DNA of 64,000 nucleotides from Dactylorhiza incarnata (GCA_033032865.1 JAWHQI010000009.1:14402001-14466000); one strand, 5' to 3'; counted from the first letter of the stretch, positions 44,501 to 56,049 are shown. Notes: generated by a model from the sequence alone, not told the origin. Made by a program: numbers and translations.

Positions 44501-46248
44501 TCAAGTACTAAAGAGCATTCCACAAAAATTTGGTGTCATTTAGACTTCATATGCTCCAAAAATCAACTTTATTTAAATAACGTAACCACCACAAAAACTA
44601 TAGGTAACTGTGCCCATCAAGGGCTGATCTTTGGGCATGGGGTGCCCCTAGGGTATACCTACCCATGGTTAAAATCTCAGCTTTAAAGCTTGAGGGGTTT
44701 AGGCTAGGTAATTATTTTAGTGGACTGACCTAGTGTAGGACCATTCCTAGTAAAACAGCTCCCTACGGAGCTGTGGGTCACCAAATAACTTGAACTTAAG
44801 CCCTAATGAAAGTCAAGACCAAGTTCTACAACTTTCATGTTGGGCACTTTTTCTAATTCAGTCATTAAGAGGCCCTAAATAATTTTTGAAGTGGACTAAT
44901 AAATAGAGGCAGAAATCCTAAAGCATTGAACTAATTTAATTAAAGAAATAGGGATGCGCACGAATCTTGAAGCACATCTAGCAGCAGCCGGCTCGTCTTC
45001 CTCCTCCAACCAACGGATGAGATTCAACCGCACTGGGTGATTTTGCGAGGGAGATTGCCGGCGATCCAGCCACCACCACCGTCGGCCAATACCACAGACA
45101 CCTTCGTGGTGGTCGGGGCTACCGTCAGCCGGCGACTGGTGGCCGGAGGAGGCGGTTTCCGGTGATCCCAACCTTCCCGTTTAGAGCCGAAAACCATGGA
45201 TTTAAGGAATGGATTTGGGCTCAATTGAGCCCGATCCTTCTTCGTTTTGTGATAGGAAGCTAGCATGGGGGGAGGGGAGGAGAAACGAACCGTGATTGGG
45301 GCGTGGCGGCGGCTCCGGCGGCGGTTCACCATGGTTAAGCCTTGCTCCAGCAAGCCTGCTCCCGAACTCAATTCTCCGGCTATGGACTTGCTCCAGGTGT
45401 CGTTACCGACTGCTCTCTCCCTTCTGAAGCTAATGGTGTGGCTGGAATGAGGTGGGGAGGCTTCTATAGCTCGATTTGAAATCAAGCCTCCTCGGTTATG
45501 CTCCTTGCTGCCACCCTCCTGCACCTGCTGGCCTCCTGCTTCCCTCTGGGTCAAGCCCAGACCATCAGCAATCAGGGCTGGCCCCTAGGCTGATTGGAGG
45601 TGGAGTGTTAGGGAGGGGGGTTGCTTTAACCTTTTCTCTTTTGCTTTTGCCTTTTTAATTGCTTTTGGTCCCCCCCCCCTCTCATTTGATTAATCAAACC
45701 TAAGGTTTGAGCTCAGTCCAAGGCTAATATGGGCATGTCCTAAGTCCATAAGTGATTGATTAGATGATGGGGGTTGGGTTCCATTCAAATTAGGCTTAGA
45801 ATTCCCCTTAATGGGCTATGTTGACCATGGTTGACTTTGGTCAACAAGGTGAGTGGGTTGACCCTACTTGGGGGGTCATGGGTCCCTTAACATCACCCAA
45901 CATTGGTTGGTCCATGGTGGGGCCCCAATTGGTTCAATTTAATCAAAGGGGTGTAGATTTGACCAAAATTGGGTAAAGTTTGACTTTGGTCAATTTCATG
46001 CAATTGGGTCCCACCCAAGTGCAATTTCCATCCTATTGGTCTCCCTTAGTGGTTAGGGCATCACATGTGAGGTCAATTTGGACAATTGAGGGTCAATTGA
46101 CCTAGTTGAGGGGCTTAGGGTTAGGTTGGTTTTTGAGCTTTGGTGTGCACTTAGCAATTTCTACCTTAGCCTAAGGCCCTTGTGGCCACTCCTCTCACCA
46201 CTATGCCCTAACACTTCCATAGGGTCTAGAAGGATTGGGGATGTTACA
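41519..46248 (-). repeat. 5' LTR of Gypsy-3
   Basis: Minus strand TGTAACATCCCC at 46248 to GATCTTACA at 41519, 4730 bp, collinear with the 3' LTR. CCTTC follows at 46249-46253. No gene. Confidence 0.93.
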
Positions 46249-49200
46249 CCTTCGTCATTTAGAAAGGAACGATTAGATGTGATGCTGCCCAATGGCTGCT
46301 CGATGCATCAGATCGAGGCTGTGCTGTCAAGGTGCGAATTAGAAGTCAAGATTTTGATTTGGAAGCATTGATACTGCCGCTTTTGGAGTTTGATGTGATC
46401 TTTGGTATGGACTGGTTGTCGGCACAGCATGCCTACAATGATTGCACTTCTAAGGAGGTCACACTAGGGCGGAATACCGAACATGCGAATACGTTTGCAG
46501 GTTTGCGAGGATCGAGCAAGACGTTGATGTCTGTTGTCCAAGTAGTCAAGGCAGTTTGGCAAGGTGCAGAGTTGTGTTTTGTGCTAGTGGGAGCTGCAAA
46601 GCCTCAACCTAGTTTGAGTGACGTTCCTATTATTGCAGAATATCCTGATGTGTTTCCGAAAGATCTTCCCGGGGTGCCACCTCAGCGAGAGATTGACTTT
46701 ACAATAGAGTTGGTGTCAGGTGCCAAAACTGTGTCACGCTCTCCTTATAGAATTGTGCCAAAGGAGATGGCAGAGTTGAAGGTTCAATTACAGGAGCTGC
46801 TGGAGCAAGGCTATATACGACCAAGTACGTCACCTTGGGGTGCTCCGGTCCTTTTTGTGAAGAAGTAGGACGGAAGCCTACGTCTCTGCATAGACTATCA
46901 TGAATTGAGCAAGCTGACCGAGAAGAACAAGTATCCGATTCCTCGAATCGATGACTTATTTGATCAGCTAGTCAGATCAACGGTGTATTCAAAACTGGAT
47001 CTTAAGTCTGGCTACTACCTGTTGCGGATTCGGGAATGTGACATTCCCAAGACGACATTTAGTACCTGCTACGGGCACTACGAGTTCACAGTGATGCCGA
47101 TTGGATAGATGAATGTGCCATCAGTGTTCATGGATCTGATGAATAGGACCTTTCGAGAATTTCTTGATCGGTTCGTGATCGTCTTTATTGATGATATTCT
47201 GGTCTACTCTCAATCTGAAGAAGATCACACGATTCATTTACGCGTTGTTTTGGAGACCCTGCGACGGAGTCAGCTGTATGCCAAGTTCTCTAAGCGTGAA
47301 TTTTGGTTAGCCTCAGTAGCGTTCCTTGGTCATGTTGTTAGTGGTGAGGGTATAGCAGTGGATCCAGCGAAGATAGTTGATATCCAGGAGTGGCCCATTT
47401 TGAAGTCAGTAGCAGAAGTCAGGAGTTTCCTTGGACTTGCTGGCTACTATAAGCGCTTCGTGGAGAACTTTTCGCGGATTGCTCTTCCTCTCACAACTTT
47501 GACAAGGAAAGATCAGAAGTTTGTTTGGTCACCAGCATGTGCACAAGCTTTCGAGGAGTTAAAGAGTCGTCTGACCACGACACCAATCTTGTGTTTGTCA
47601 TGTGGTACAGAAGGCTATGAAATTTACAGCGATGCATCAGGGAGCGGATTAGGCTGCGTACTTCTTCAGCATGGTCAAGTGATAGCTTATGACTCTCGCC
47701 AGTTGAAAGTGCATGAGCGGAATTACCCGTTCCACGACCTGGAGTTGGCAGCCGTGATCTTTGCTCTAAAATTGTGGCGGCAATACTTGTATGGTGTGAA
47801 GGTGGATATCTCTACAGACCATAAGAGCCTAAAGTATCTGTAAAATCAGAAAGAGCTCAATATGCGACAGCGAAGGTGGATGGAGTTCCTGGGGTACTAC
47901 ACTTTTGAGATACATTATACTCCCGGGAAGGGAAATGTCGTCGCAGATGCTTTGAGACGGAGGGCTTCTGCGCAGGCCAACTGGGTTCAGATGCATGACT
48001 TGCGTTTGATCAGTTACTTGGAAGCATTAGAGATCTCTTGTGTGGAGAGGAGTTCTAGTGCGAGTGTGTGCTTGAACTGGACGGAGGTGCAATACGACCT
48101 CGCGGACAGAATACGACAGGCCCTGGAACATGATTCGAGCATGCAACGCTACTTGGCAGAGTCTGAGGTTGGGTATGCTACAGAGTTTGTGTTGGACGAT
48201 GGTCTAATGTGAAAAGACAGTCGGTTGTGCGTCCCAAATGTGGGTAAATTGCGGGAGGAATTGATGTACGAAGCTCATTTTACAAAGTACTCAATTCACC
48301 CAGGGAGCACAAAATTGTACCAAGACATGAAAAAGTTGTTTTGGTGGCCACGTTTGAAGAAGGACATCGCCCTTTACGTGGCAAAGTGTAAAACTTGCGC
48401 ACCTATGAAGGCCGAATGTCAGAAACCTGGAGGGTTCCTGAAGTCGTTGCATGTGCCGGAATGGAAATTTGATGTCATTTCGATGGATTTCGTGCACGGT
48501 TTGCCGAGATCGCAGAGTGGGAATGATGTCGTGTGGGTGATTGTGGATCGCTTGTCGAAGGTAGCCCACTTAATTCCAAACCGGAGGGACGATTCAGTCG
48601 AAAAGTTAGCAAAGCTGTATGTTGATAACATCGTACGATTTCACGGTGTGCCCCGTAACATCGTTAGTGACCGAGACGGGCGCTTTACTTCAAAATATTG
48701 GAGGCTAATCCACCAAATGTTGGGTACAAAGTTTAAGTTTAGTACTGCCTTCCACCCGCGAATGGATGGACAGACTAAACGTACGAACAACACTCTGGAG
48801 GATATGCTCCATATGTGCGTCTTGGATTTCGGTAAGAAGTGGGAAGATCATCTTTTCATGATCGAGTTTGCTTATAATAACAGCGACCAAGCGAGTATAA
48901 AGATGGTGCCCTTCGGGCCCTCTATGGTAGAGTTTGCCGCACTCCCTTAACATGGGCAGAGACAGGCGAGGCGATGATGTTTAAGCGGAAGGAAGTCGAA
49001 GATGCAAATTCGGCTATTCGAACGATCCGGGAGAGATTGTTGATTGCACAAGATAGGCATGCAAAATACTACAACGCCAAGCACAGAAATGTTGAGTTCG
49101 CTGTGGGCGACTGGGTTTACCTAAAGATCAAACCATTCAAGGGTGGGTCAAGGATTCGTCGCTTGAAAAACCTGAGTCTGAGATACCTTGGACCGTTTGA

Positions 49201-49522
49201 AATACTGGAACGTGTTGGTGAAGCTAACTATCGGCTCGCTCTTTCGACAGAGTTGAGTGGACTGTACGATGTGTTTCAGATCTCTGTGCTGCGGAAAGCT
49301 GTGCCAGAGCCTAGCCAGGTCCTGGTGATGGATCAAGTGTCGGTCGATGATGAGCTGAAGACGTTTGTCATGCCTATTTGCATCGAAGACACTGATTTCA
49401 AGCAGTTGCAGAATAAACTGATCCGAATGGTCAAAGTCCGCTGGAACAACCGCGGTCGTGAGGAGCTTTCATGGGAGTGTGAGCAAACTATGCGTGATGA
49501 GTTCCCCGAACTATTCCGTTGA
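46249..49522 (+). pseudogene. pol: Tekay-2 pol, 3' part: protease end, RT, RNase H, integrase, chromodomain-like tail
   Basis: Continues the protease frame from 31916. RT has [11 protein letters not shown] and [10 protein letters not shown]; RNase H has YSDAS and DLELAAV, so the glutamate lost in Tekay-1 and Gypsy-3 is present here; integrase has H..H, C..C, MDFVHG, SDRDGRF, while the glutamate of the usual DGQTE motif is lysine (DGQTK, about 48776). The tail ends VKVRWNNRGREELSWE..FPELFR at a natural TGA. Disruptions: frameshift near 46312, TAG at 46866, TAG at 47106, TAA at 47841, TGA at 48210, frameshift near 48915. Confidence 0.9.
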
Positions 49523-49591
49523 GGTACAAGTTATGTGATTTGTACTGTTGCTTTCTTTCTTAGAAATGGAAGTTCGGGACGAACTTTCTTT

Positions 49592-49603
49592 AAGGGGAGG
49601 GGG
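49592..49603 (+). other. Polypurine tract of Tekay-2
   Basis: AAGGGGAGGGGG two bases before the 3' LTR start at 49606. Confidence 0.88.
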
Positions 49604-49605
49604 AT

Positions 49606-51639
49606 TGTAATACCCCAGATTTCCCCAGCAAAAGAAAGAGGGTTACTGTAAGGCGCTAACGCCATGCGTTATAGTTAACGCCAGGCGTTAGGTCCTTCTC
49701 GAGAAATTCTTTATGTTCTTCTCGAGAAATGTTTGTATCACCCCAGACATTCGCAGCGGATTGTTAAGTTTGAGAGATAGCGCCAGGCGTTACGCTAACG
49801 CCAGGCGTTACGCTAACGCCAAGCATTAGCCTAGGACTTAAGCATGACGTCGGACCGTCGGGACGGCAGCCCGATCAACGGGATGGGATGTCGATTGGCG
49901 TTAGAGCTAACGCCAGCGTTAGCTTCCCGTCGACTTTCCTTAAGCGGCTGGTCATCGGTTGTGGATAAGTTTGGCCACCGCCTTAGGGGCTAACGCCCGC
50001 GTTAGCTAAGAAATTATATAAGGCAGCCAAATCCAATTTCCCTTCTAAATTTTGATTCCAAGCTCTTTCCAAAGGCAGAGAAGTCGTGACCAGAAGGAAG
50101 GAGATCTCTTTTGGCTAGCCGTGCATTGTGCTGAAGGCAAATCGGTGAAGGAGATCTTTTGTGCTTGTGCCACCAACGACCCCGTAAGAAGAAAGCTGAT
50201 TCGATAAAATCCAGCTAGTTCTCTCTTTCCGTTCTATGGCACCGAAACAAGCACCAAGGGTAACGATTCTCCTCCCTTCATCTTTGGACATGTGCGTCCT
50301 TTGATTTGCATGCTTGGGAAGACTTCTACTAATTAGTAGATGGGTTATTCTGGTGGGTTGATGTTATCCCCACAAAATTTGCATTTAGAGTCCGGAATGG
50401 TAGTAAGGACATAGGCATGATGTGTGAAGCCCATCTGGACAGGTTGGTCTGGATTGGTGATGTTGCTTGTTGTTCTGTTCGTTAACGTCATGCGTTAGAG
50501 CTAACGCCGGCGGTAGCGCCATATGTTGTGTTCTTCGGGTTCTGAGTACTGAGACGTGCTGTAGTGAGTTCTGGAGGTGTTGCCCAGAAGTTACCCAGAA
50601 ATGAGCTAACGCCCAGCGTTAAGAGTAACGCCCAACATTAAGGCTAACGTCCAGCGTTAAGAACTAATGCAGAGACAATAATCTTTGATTTTAGTTATCA
50701 TGTTTAGACCTCGCCCCTGAAGCTGAGGTGATGACCCCGTGAGGTTATAGTTTAACGAGCACAAGGGGAAGCTGCACCCGTGTTAGGCGTAGGTGAATCC
50801 TGACATTTATGAGCGCGGGCTCAAGCTGAACCAAACCCGTCCCATAGCCAGTTGGTGATGAGGTCGCTCCTCCGTGTTCACCTGGGGCATTATGGTATTA
50901 GAAACCGTAAGATAATGCTAGCCTTGACGGTCGTAGCTCATAGTGTAAACCCAAGTTGAAAAAGGACTTGTGGATGGCGTGCCGAGAGTGCACAAAGCGT
51001 GGTGTGACTTGAAAGCGTGTGACTTGGTATCACCTAGGACTTGAAAGAGTGTGACTTGATGTCACCTTGTGATGAATGTTTCTATGCGGTGCTTAGACGC
51101 ACCTGTGAAATATATACTATTGTTGCTTGCCTGCAGGGAAGGAGCACCACCGCCCCGAGCATGGGGTGGGGTCGTTATAAGCCTGGGTCAGCTAAAGCTG
51201 ACCGGTTACTTGTTTTCCCACCGCTTGGTGGATTTGTTTGTACAGGTCCTGGCGAGGCTAGCGGGAAATAGCAGGCTAAAGACCCTGATGTGTTGTGCTG
51301 TGCGGAGCTGGCCCTCGAAGGCCGAGTTGATTTGTTTATCGTTTTCATGTGTGGCAGGCCTGCGTGCCGATGCTTGGAAGCCACCTTTATTATAAACATG
51401 TTGTGAACAAACCTTGTAAATAACTTGCTGTATTTCATTCCTAGTTGCTAGTGTGGACAATGTATCAACTGGTTTTATCTGAAATTAAATGCTTCCGTTG
51501 TACGACTCTTTGTGCTGAGATGGTTATATTCTTAACTGTTTAATGCTAATTAAGTAACGCGCTCTTCTGTTCGTTTCATATGGCGTGGGGTCTCGGCCGG
51601 ACCTACTGCTATATGCTCTGTCACAGGGAGGGTGTTACA
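49606..51639 (+). repeat. 3' LTR of Tekay-2
   Basis: TGTAATACCCC to GGGTGTTACA, 2034 bp, uninterrupted. It carries the same TAACGCC palindromes (49654-50010 and 50482-50662), the duplicated LTR start (TGTATCACCCC at 49734, 128 bp in), and the inverted repeat at 51186-51203. Comparison with the 5' LTR shows the CAAAC site where solo LTR A inserted. Confidence 0.93.
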
Positions 51640-51644
51640 TCTTT

Positions 51645-52560
51645 CCTGGGAGATAAATATCTGCCCAGGGCTATTTTTGATCTGAAGACACAAAAAAAAG
51701 TCAAGATGGCCGAGATCGGTCATTTCATGGCGATTTTTCGTATTGACTTTGAAAACTTCAATCATTTTAGATTTGTTGCCTGTAACGATAAGATCATCCA
51801 CGTAGATGCAAACGATTAGAATCTTCCCTTCTTCCTTTTTGTTATAGAGGGATGCTTCATTTGGGCTTCTATGAAACTGCTGTGTGTTGCACAGATAATG
51901 GCCAAAGTTGGAGTTTCATGCACGAGGGGCTTGCTTTAGTCCATACAGAGCTTTGCGGAGTTTTTATACTTTGTCTTTCTCCTCTGTTTCGTATTCCTGA
52001 GGATGCTTCACATGAACTTCTTCATCAATTGTGCCATTTAGAAAGATAGATTTAACATTCAGTTGGTAAATAGGTAGAGTGTGATGTGCGGCAAATGCAA
52101 GAACGAGGTGAATTATGTCCATCCTAGCAACAAGGGCATAAGTTTCATCATAATCTCATCCCGGTAACAACAAGGCGTGCCTTTCATTTCACAGGCATTC
52201 CTTCTTCATTTACTTTAGTCTTGTAAACCCATTTCAATTCTATAATTTCTCTGTCAATTTGTTTGTGGACAAGAACCCAGGTCTGATTCTTCTTGATCAT
52301 GCGGATTTCTTCGTCCATGGCCTCTTTCCACTATGTCTGTGAGGCAACTTCTTCATATGTCATTGGAGTACCTGAAAAAAGAGTAAGACTATAGTTTTCA
52401 TATATTTCTACAATGGACCTTGTTCTTTGTGTTGGCAATGATGATAAATGGCCTAAGTCTGAATCAGAAGATGTTGAGAAATCATCTTGCGATAAAGGAG
52501 GAAGAGCAACACTTTTAGGAGGGACATGGAGGGCTTGAGCACTTGTTCAAGTAACTGTCA
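51645..52560 (-). pseudogene. pol: Copia-1 reverse transcriptase, N-terminal part
   Basis: The minus strand encodes [24 protein letters not shown] and IYVDDLIVTGN, then QIFISQER where Tekay-2 cuts it. The motif A aspartate (QLDVKSAF in active copies) is asparagine (52059-52057). Stops replace a residue after KDKV and the Trp after QAPRA. Continues in frame at 27318. Confidence 0.85.
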
Positions 52561-53440
52561 CTCCTAAAGCTTCATGCCCTATTTCTGACTGCCAAGCCCC
52601 AACTATCATCTTCATTGAAGGCACCATCTCTAGAAATAATGAGATGTTTTGTAGGTGGGTGAAAGAGATGGTAGCCTTTGTATTGCTGGCTATAGCCAAT
52701 CATAATGCACTTATGGCTCTTTTTATCTAGTTTTTTCCTTCTCTTTGATGGAATATGATGATATGCAATGCAGTCGAATACCTTTAGGTGTTCGACTGAA
52801 GGTTTTTCTATTGTATAAAGCTTCAAAATTAAAGGAGTTGCATTATGTAGAGCTTTGGTGTCAGATCGGTTGAGGAGGTAGATGGCAGTGAAGCGTGCTT
52901 CTGCCCGAGGATTTTTGGAAGTCCTTTTGAGTGAAGCATGCAACGGGTAATCTCCAATACTATTCGATTACGTCTTTCTACAATCCCATTTTGTTCTGGA
53001 GTGCTGGGGGTGGTAAGTTCTCGATGAATTCCATGATCAAAGCAGAATTGGATAAAGTTGGTTGAGAGAAACTCATCATCATGATCACTTCTTATAGTCT
53101 TGATTTTTTTGTTTAATTAGTTTTCAATTAGTTTTTTGAATTTTTTTGATTTCTTCGAAGGCTTCTTATTTCTTTTCTAGGAAGAAAATGCACATGAATC
53201 TAGAGCAATCATCTATAATTAGTAAGAAGTATCGCTTATTCTCATGGAGTAGGAGTGGATGTAGGACCCCAGAGATCAATGTGAAGTAGTTGAAGGGGCT
53301 CTTTATTTCTCCAAGTGTCAGATTTGGGAAAAGGAAGACGATGAGCCTTTCCTGACTGGGACCCTTCACAAAATGTTTTGTCGAACTTGATTTTGGGAAT
53401 ACTTCTAACCAGACCCTTCTGGCACATGATTTGTAAGTAT
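52561..53440 (-). pseudogene. pol: Copia-1 integrase
   Basis: Minus strand fragments: LVRSIPKI, a zinc motif in which the second cysteine is serine (CEGSQSGK), LHIDLWGP with the first catalytic aspartate, IIDDCSRF, TPEQNGIVERRNR with the glutamate, and the C-terminal YHHIPSKRRKKLDKKSHKCIMIGYS. At least two frameshifts and a stop separate them. Domain order matches Copia, upstream of the RT fragment. Confidence 0.85.
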
Positions 53441-53446
53441 TAATAG

Positions 53447-53800
53447 TTAATGTCCAAAGCGTTCATGCAATAGCGTGGTTGGAGTGTATTTTGTGGTAAG
53501 GTGGCAGGTAGGCATAGGTTGACTTGTGTTTGTATGAAGAGTGATCAAATACACTTTGTTGTTTGTTGCTTTGGTAGAGAGAATCTTCTTTTTGGAAGAT
53601 GTGTGGGTGATATGACAATCATCCTTTTCAAAAATAACAGTATAGCCATGATGAGTGATTTGCCTTACACTTGGGAGGTTTTGTGCAAGGCAAGGAACAT
53701 AATGAATACCATGGATCAATTGAGTGTCACCATCTTTTGTTTTAATTGAGATAGTTCCTCAACCTTCGATATTGAGTGACATCCCATTTCCCAGAAAAAC
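53447..53800 (-). pseudogene. pol: Copia-1 protease end and GAG-pre-integrase region
   Basis: Encodes GNGMSLNIEG, GTISI, HGIHYVPCLAQNLPSVRQI and the HERFGH zinc-binding histidines. A TGA interrupts it near 53750. The element ends here: protease catalytic motif, gag, PBS and 5' LTR are missing, and TAT-2 LTR sequence begins at about 53806. Confidence 0.8.
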
Positions 53801-54337
53801 CTCTGAGCAACCTCGCGTAACCACCATCGCGCCTCCCCGTAACCGCTTTCATATCACCACCATCAAGCCTCATTATTCACATAATTATCCATCATGGGTG
53901 CGTATAACGAAATATCTATCATGGGTGTGCATATAAAAAAATACCTCATTATTGGTGCGCATATAACAAAATATCTCATATTGGGTGTACGCATACCAAA
54001 TATATGGTTGTGGGGTGTGTATAGCAAAATACCCTCATCATGGGTATGCATATAGCAAAATATCCCATAATGGGTATGTGTATAGCAAAATATATGGTTT
54101 TGGGTGTGTGGATAACCAAACTCCCTAATGACTTAATCACTAGAACGCCCTCCTCCAAATCTTTAAAAGGGCCTTAAGGCTCTCATTTGGGGGCACCTTG
54201 TCTTCTACACCCGTGAGAGCTCTAGAGCATTTCTTCGAAGATCTCCCAGAGTTCTCCTTGCGCGCTTGAAGATTCTATCGAAGACCTTTATCAGCTTTGA
54301 AGATCGCTGGAAAATGACCTTCAGAGCTTGAAGATTC

Positions 54338-55393
54338 TGTTGGATTTTCTTTACAACAATAAGGACAACATATCATATATGCGCATCGAAAATAAACAGA
54401 AACAAGAACAACCCGAAACAGTTATAGGACCTTGCGATTTCAAGAATCAAGAAATAAAAGAGCAACACATTGCAATATTCCTGAGAGGGATTGAGTCAAC
54501 ACTCAACCATGATGCTCCAAAATCAGATCCAGAAACTGGTGGCTGAGTTCCAAGCACAGAAAGTAGATATGCGCCTCTATAGCAGTCCACACGAGCGAAG
54601 GAGAACCCTAGCTTCCTGTCGAACAAGAACTAGGTTGGAGAAGGAAAGCCCTCTTCTTTTCCCACGAACTGCTAGATCCGTCAAAGGGGAAAGGCGGCGA
54701 CGGCGGGTTGCTGGATATCGTGGCCGATCGGAACGCTTCCTTCGGCTTGCGGAACACTTCCATCGCTCTGATAAATCCCAAAAATGAGAGAGCACACTTA
54801 GGGCATAAAACCGTATCCAATTTATACCCCAAGTGCAAAACAAGATATCCGCAGACCCGAGACTAGTATTGGACTAGTCAACAAGTATCGTTGTGATCAC
54901 TAAATATCGAAGAGACGATCTAGACGATATCGTCGTGATAACATGTAACATCAAGATGATCTTGACGACATCGTCTTGATGACATATATCGTCTTGAAGA
55001 CCTATATCGTCGAGACAATCTCGACGACATTGTCTGGAAGACCTATATTGTCATGAAGACATATATCGTGTTGAAGACATAGACATCGTCGAGACGATCT
55101 CGACGATATCGTCTTGAAGACCTATATCGTCGAGACATCCTCAACGATATCGTCTTGAAGACCAAAGTATCATCTTGACAATCAAGACGATATAGGCAAC
55201 ACTTAGCCGTTTTGACCTAACTCTAGTGAGTCATAGGATTGGTCCTTCACTCTTATCCAATATGAGTAAGGCCAACACAATCCTTCACTCCAACTTCTCC
55301 AAACACACTTATGTGTGACCCCATAGGCTCATATCACATTTGCAGTAAGACTAACTGCTTGATTACTTTGAGATCACCTAAGAAACACCAACA
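54338..55393 (-). repeat. Solo LTR B, Copia-like, inside TAT-2 5' LTR
   Basis: TGTTGGATTTTC to ACACCAACA, 1056 bp, flanked by GATTC at 54333-54337 and 55394-55398; the TAT-2 3' LTR has a single GATTC at the same place (about 61560). Same family as solo LTR A by end sequences and inner blocks (AACAAGAACTAGGT, TATCCGCAGACC, GGATTGGTCC). Minus-strand TATAAAT near 54820. Confidence 0.92.
54890..55195. repeat. GACGATATCGTC / ATCGTCnnGACGAT palindrome array in solo LTR B
   Basis: About a dozen degenerate units built on ATCGTC, GACGAT and GAAGACCTATATCGTC occupy the place in U3 where solo LTR A has its CGAATTCG array. Confidence 0.83.
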
Positions 55394-55935
55394 GATTCCT
55401 TGGATGATTTCCATCTAAACTTGAAGGTCGTCTTCAGAGTTCAATTATTCTTCGAAGACGGCTTGAAGACCTCCTTCGGCTTGGAAGACTGCTCGAAGAT
55501 CTTCTTCAGCCTTCAAAGATCCCTTCAGAGCCTCAGAGATCTCCTTCGCTCCTCGAAGGTCCCCCAGAAGATAGTTCGAAGACTCATCCAACTCTGAGAT
55601 CAGATCCCTGTTGTTGCATCCATCCATCCAAGATCGCTCCTGAGCACGCTCATCTCCCATCCCACTCCAAGAGACCTCTGTTGTTCGAAAGGGTTATTAT
55701 AACGAGCGGTGGCATATCACCTTCGCAAGAAATGTTTTTGTAACTCTCCAAGAAATAGTGAAATTTGGCTGACTTAGACTCGGCCCTGTGGTTTTTCCCC
55801 TTTCCGGGGTTTTACATATAAAATCTTCTTTGTCAGACGTTGAATTTTCTTGTGACTGTTTGCGCACTCAACCCACTCCCAAGCTAGGACGGTTTGCTTC
55901 GACCGGTCTATGGGTGCTTCTAGTGACCCACAACA

Positions 55936-55957
55936 TTTTGATGCCGTCCATGGGAAG
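55936..55957 (+). other. Decayed primer binding site of TAT-2
   Basis: TTTTGATGCCGTCCATGGGAA right after the LTR, differing at a few bases from the TTTGGCGCAGTCCGTGGGAA seen at TAT-3. Confidence 0.7.
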
Positions 55958-56049
55958 GTGTTCTCCAAAGCTCTCTGAAGACTCTCAATGCAGTACTCTC
56001 CCTACAGGAGCACTCGTGATTGACTTCTATAGAAAGGAGTGCCCGTACC

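Larger units (their letters stand above)
31917..46248 (-). mobile_element. Gypsy-3: complete Tekay-like chromovirus with 4.7-kb LTRs
   Basis: Two LTRs of 4732 and 4730 bp frame a 4870-bp internal domain, and the 14,332-bp element is flanked by a perfect CCTTC duplication inside Tekay-2 protease. On the minus strand: 5' LTR, PBS, gag, protease, RT, RNase H, integrase, chromodomain-like tail, 3' LTR. The LTRs differ only by scattered substitutions and small indels (two in the first 57 bp), so it is younger than Tekay-2. The reading frames nevertheless hold several stops and frameshifts. Confidence 0.95.
27319..51639 (+). mobile_element. Tekay-2: full-length Tekay-like chromovirus with two nested insertions
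   Basis: Both LTRs start TGTAA(C/T)ACCCC and end GGGTGTTACA, and the element is flanked by the perfect 5-bp duplication TCTTT (27314-27318 and 51640-51644). It interrupts Copia-1 pol. Within it lie a solo LTR (29094-30160) in the 5' LTR and the complete Gypsy-3 element (31917-46248) in the protease region; removing both leaves about 8.9 kb. Its gag and pol carry many stops and frameshifts, more than those of Tekay-1. Confidence 0.95.
53806..55935 (+). repeat. 5' LTR of TAT-2, truncated, with solo LTR B inside
   Basis: Matches the 3' LTR from about 61010: CCTCnCGTAACCACCATnGCGCC, the 30-bp ATCATGGGTGTGCATA repeats (53885-54110), a TTTAAAAG box at 54162, TTCGAAGATCTCCCAGAG, and the end GACCCACAACA. 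The first 680 bp are missing at the junction with Copia-1. Confidence 0.82.

Noticed and set aside
35427..45554. Open frames of 166 and 176 codons on the minus strand in both Gypsy-3 LTRs (35427-35927 and 45024-45554)
   Set aside because: They lie in a GC-rich part of the LTR, differ by substitutions at non-silent places and resemble no known protein; they are duplicated only because the LTRs are.
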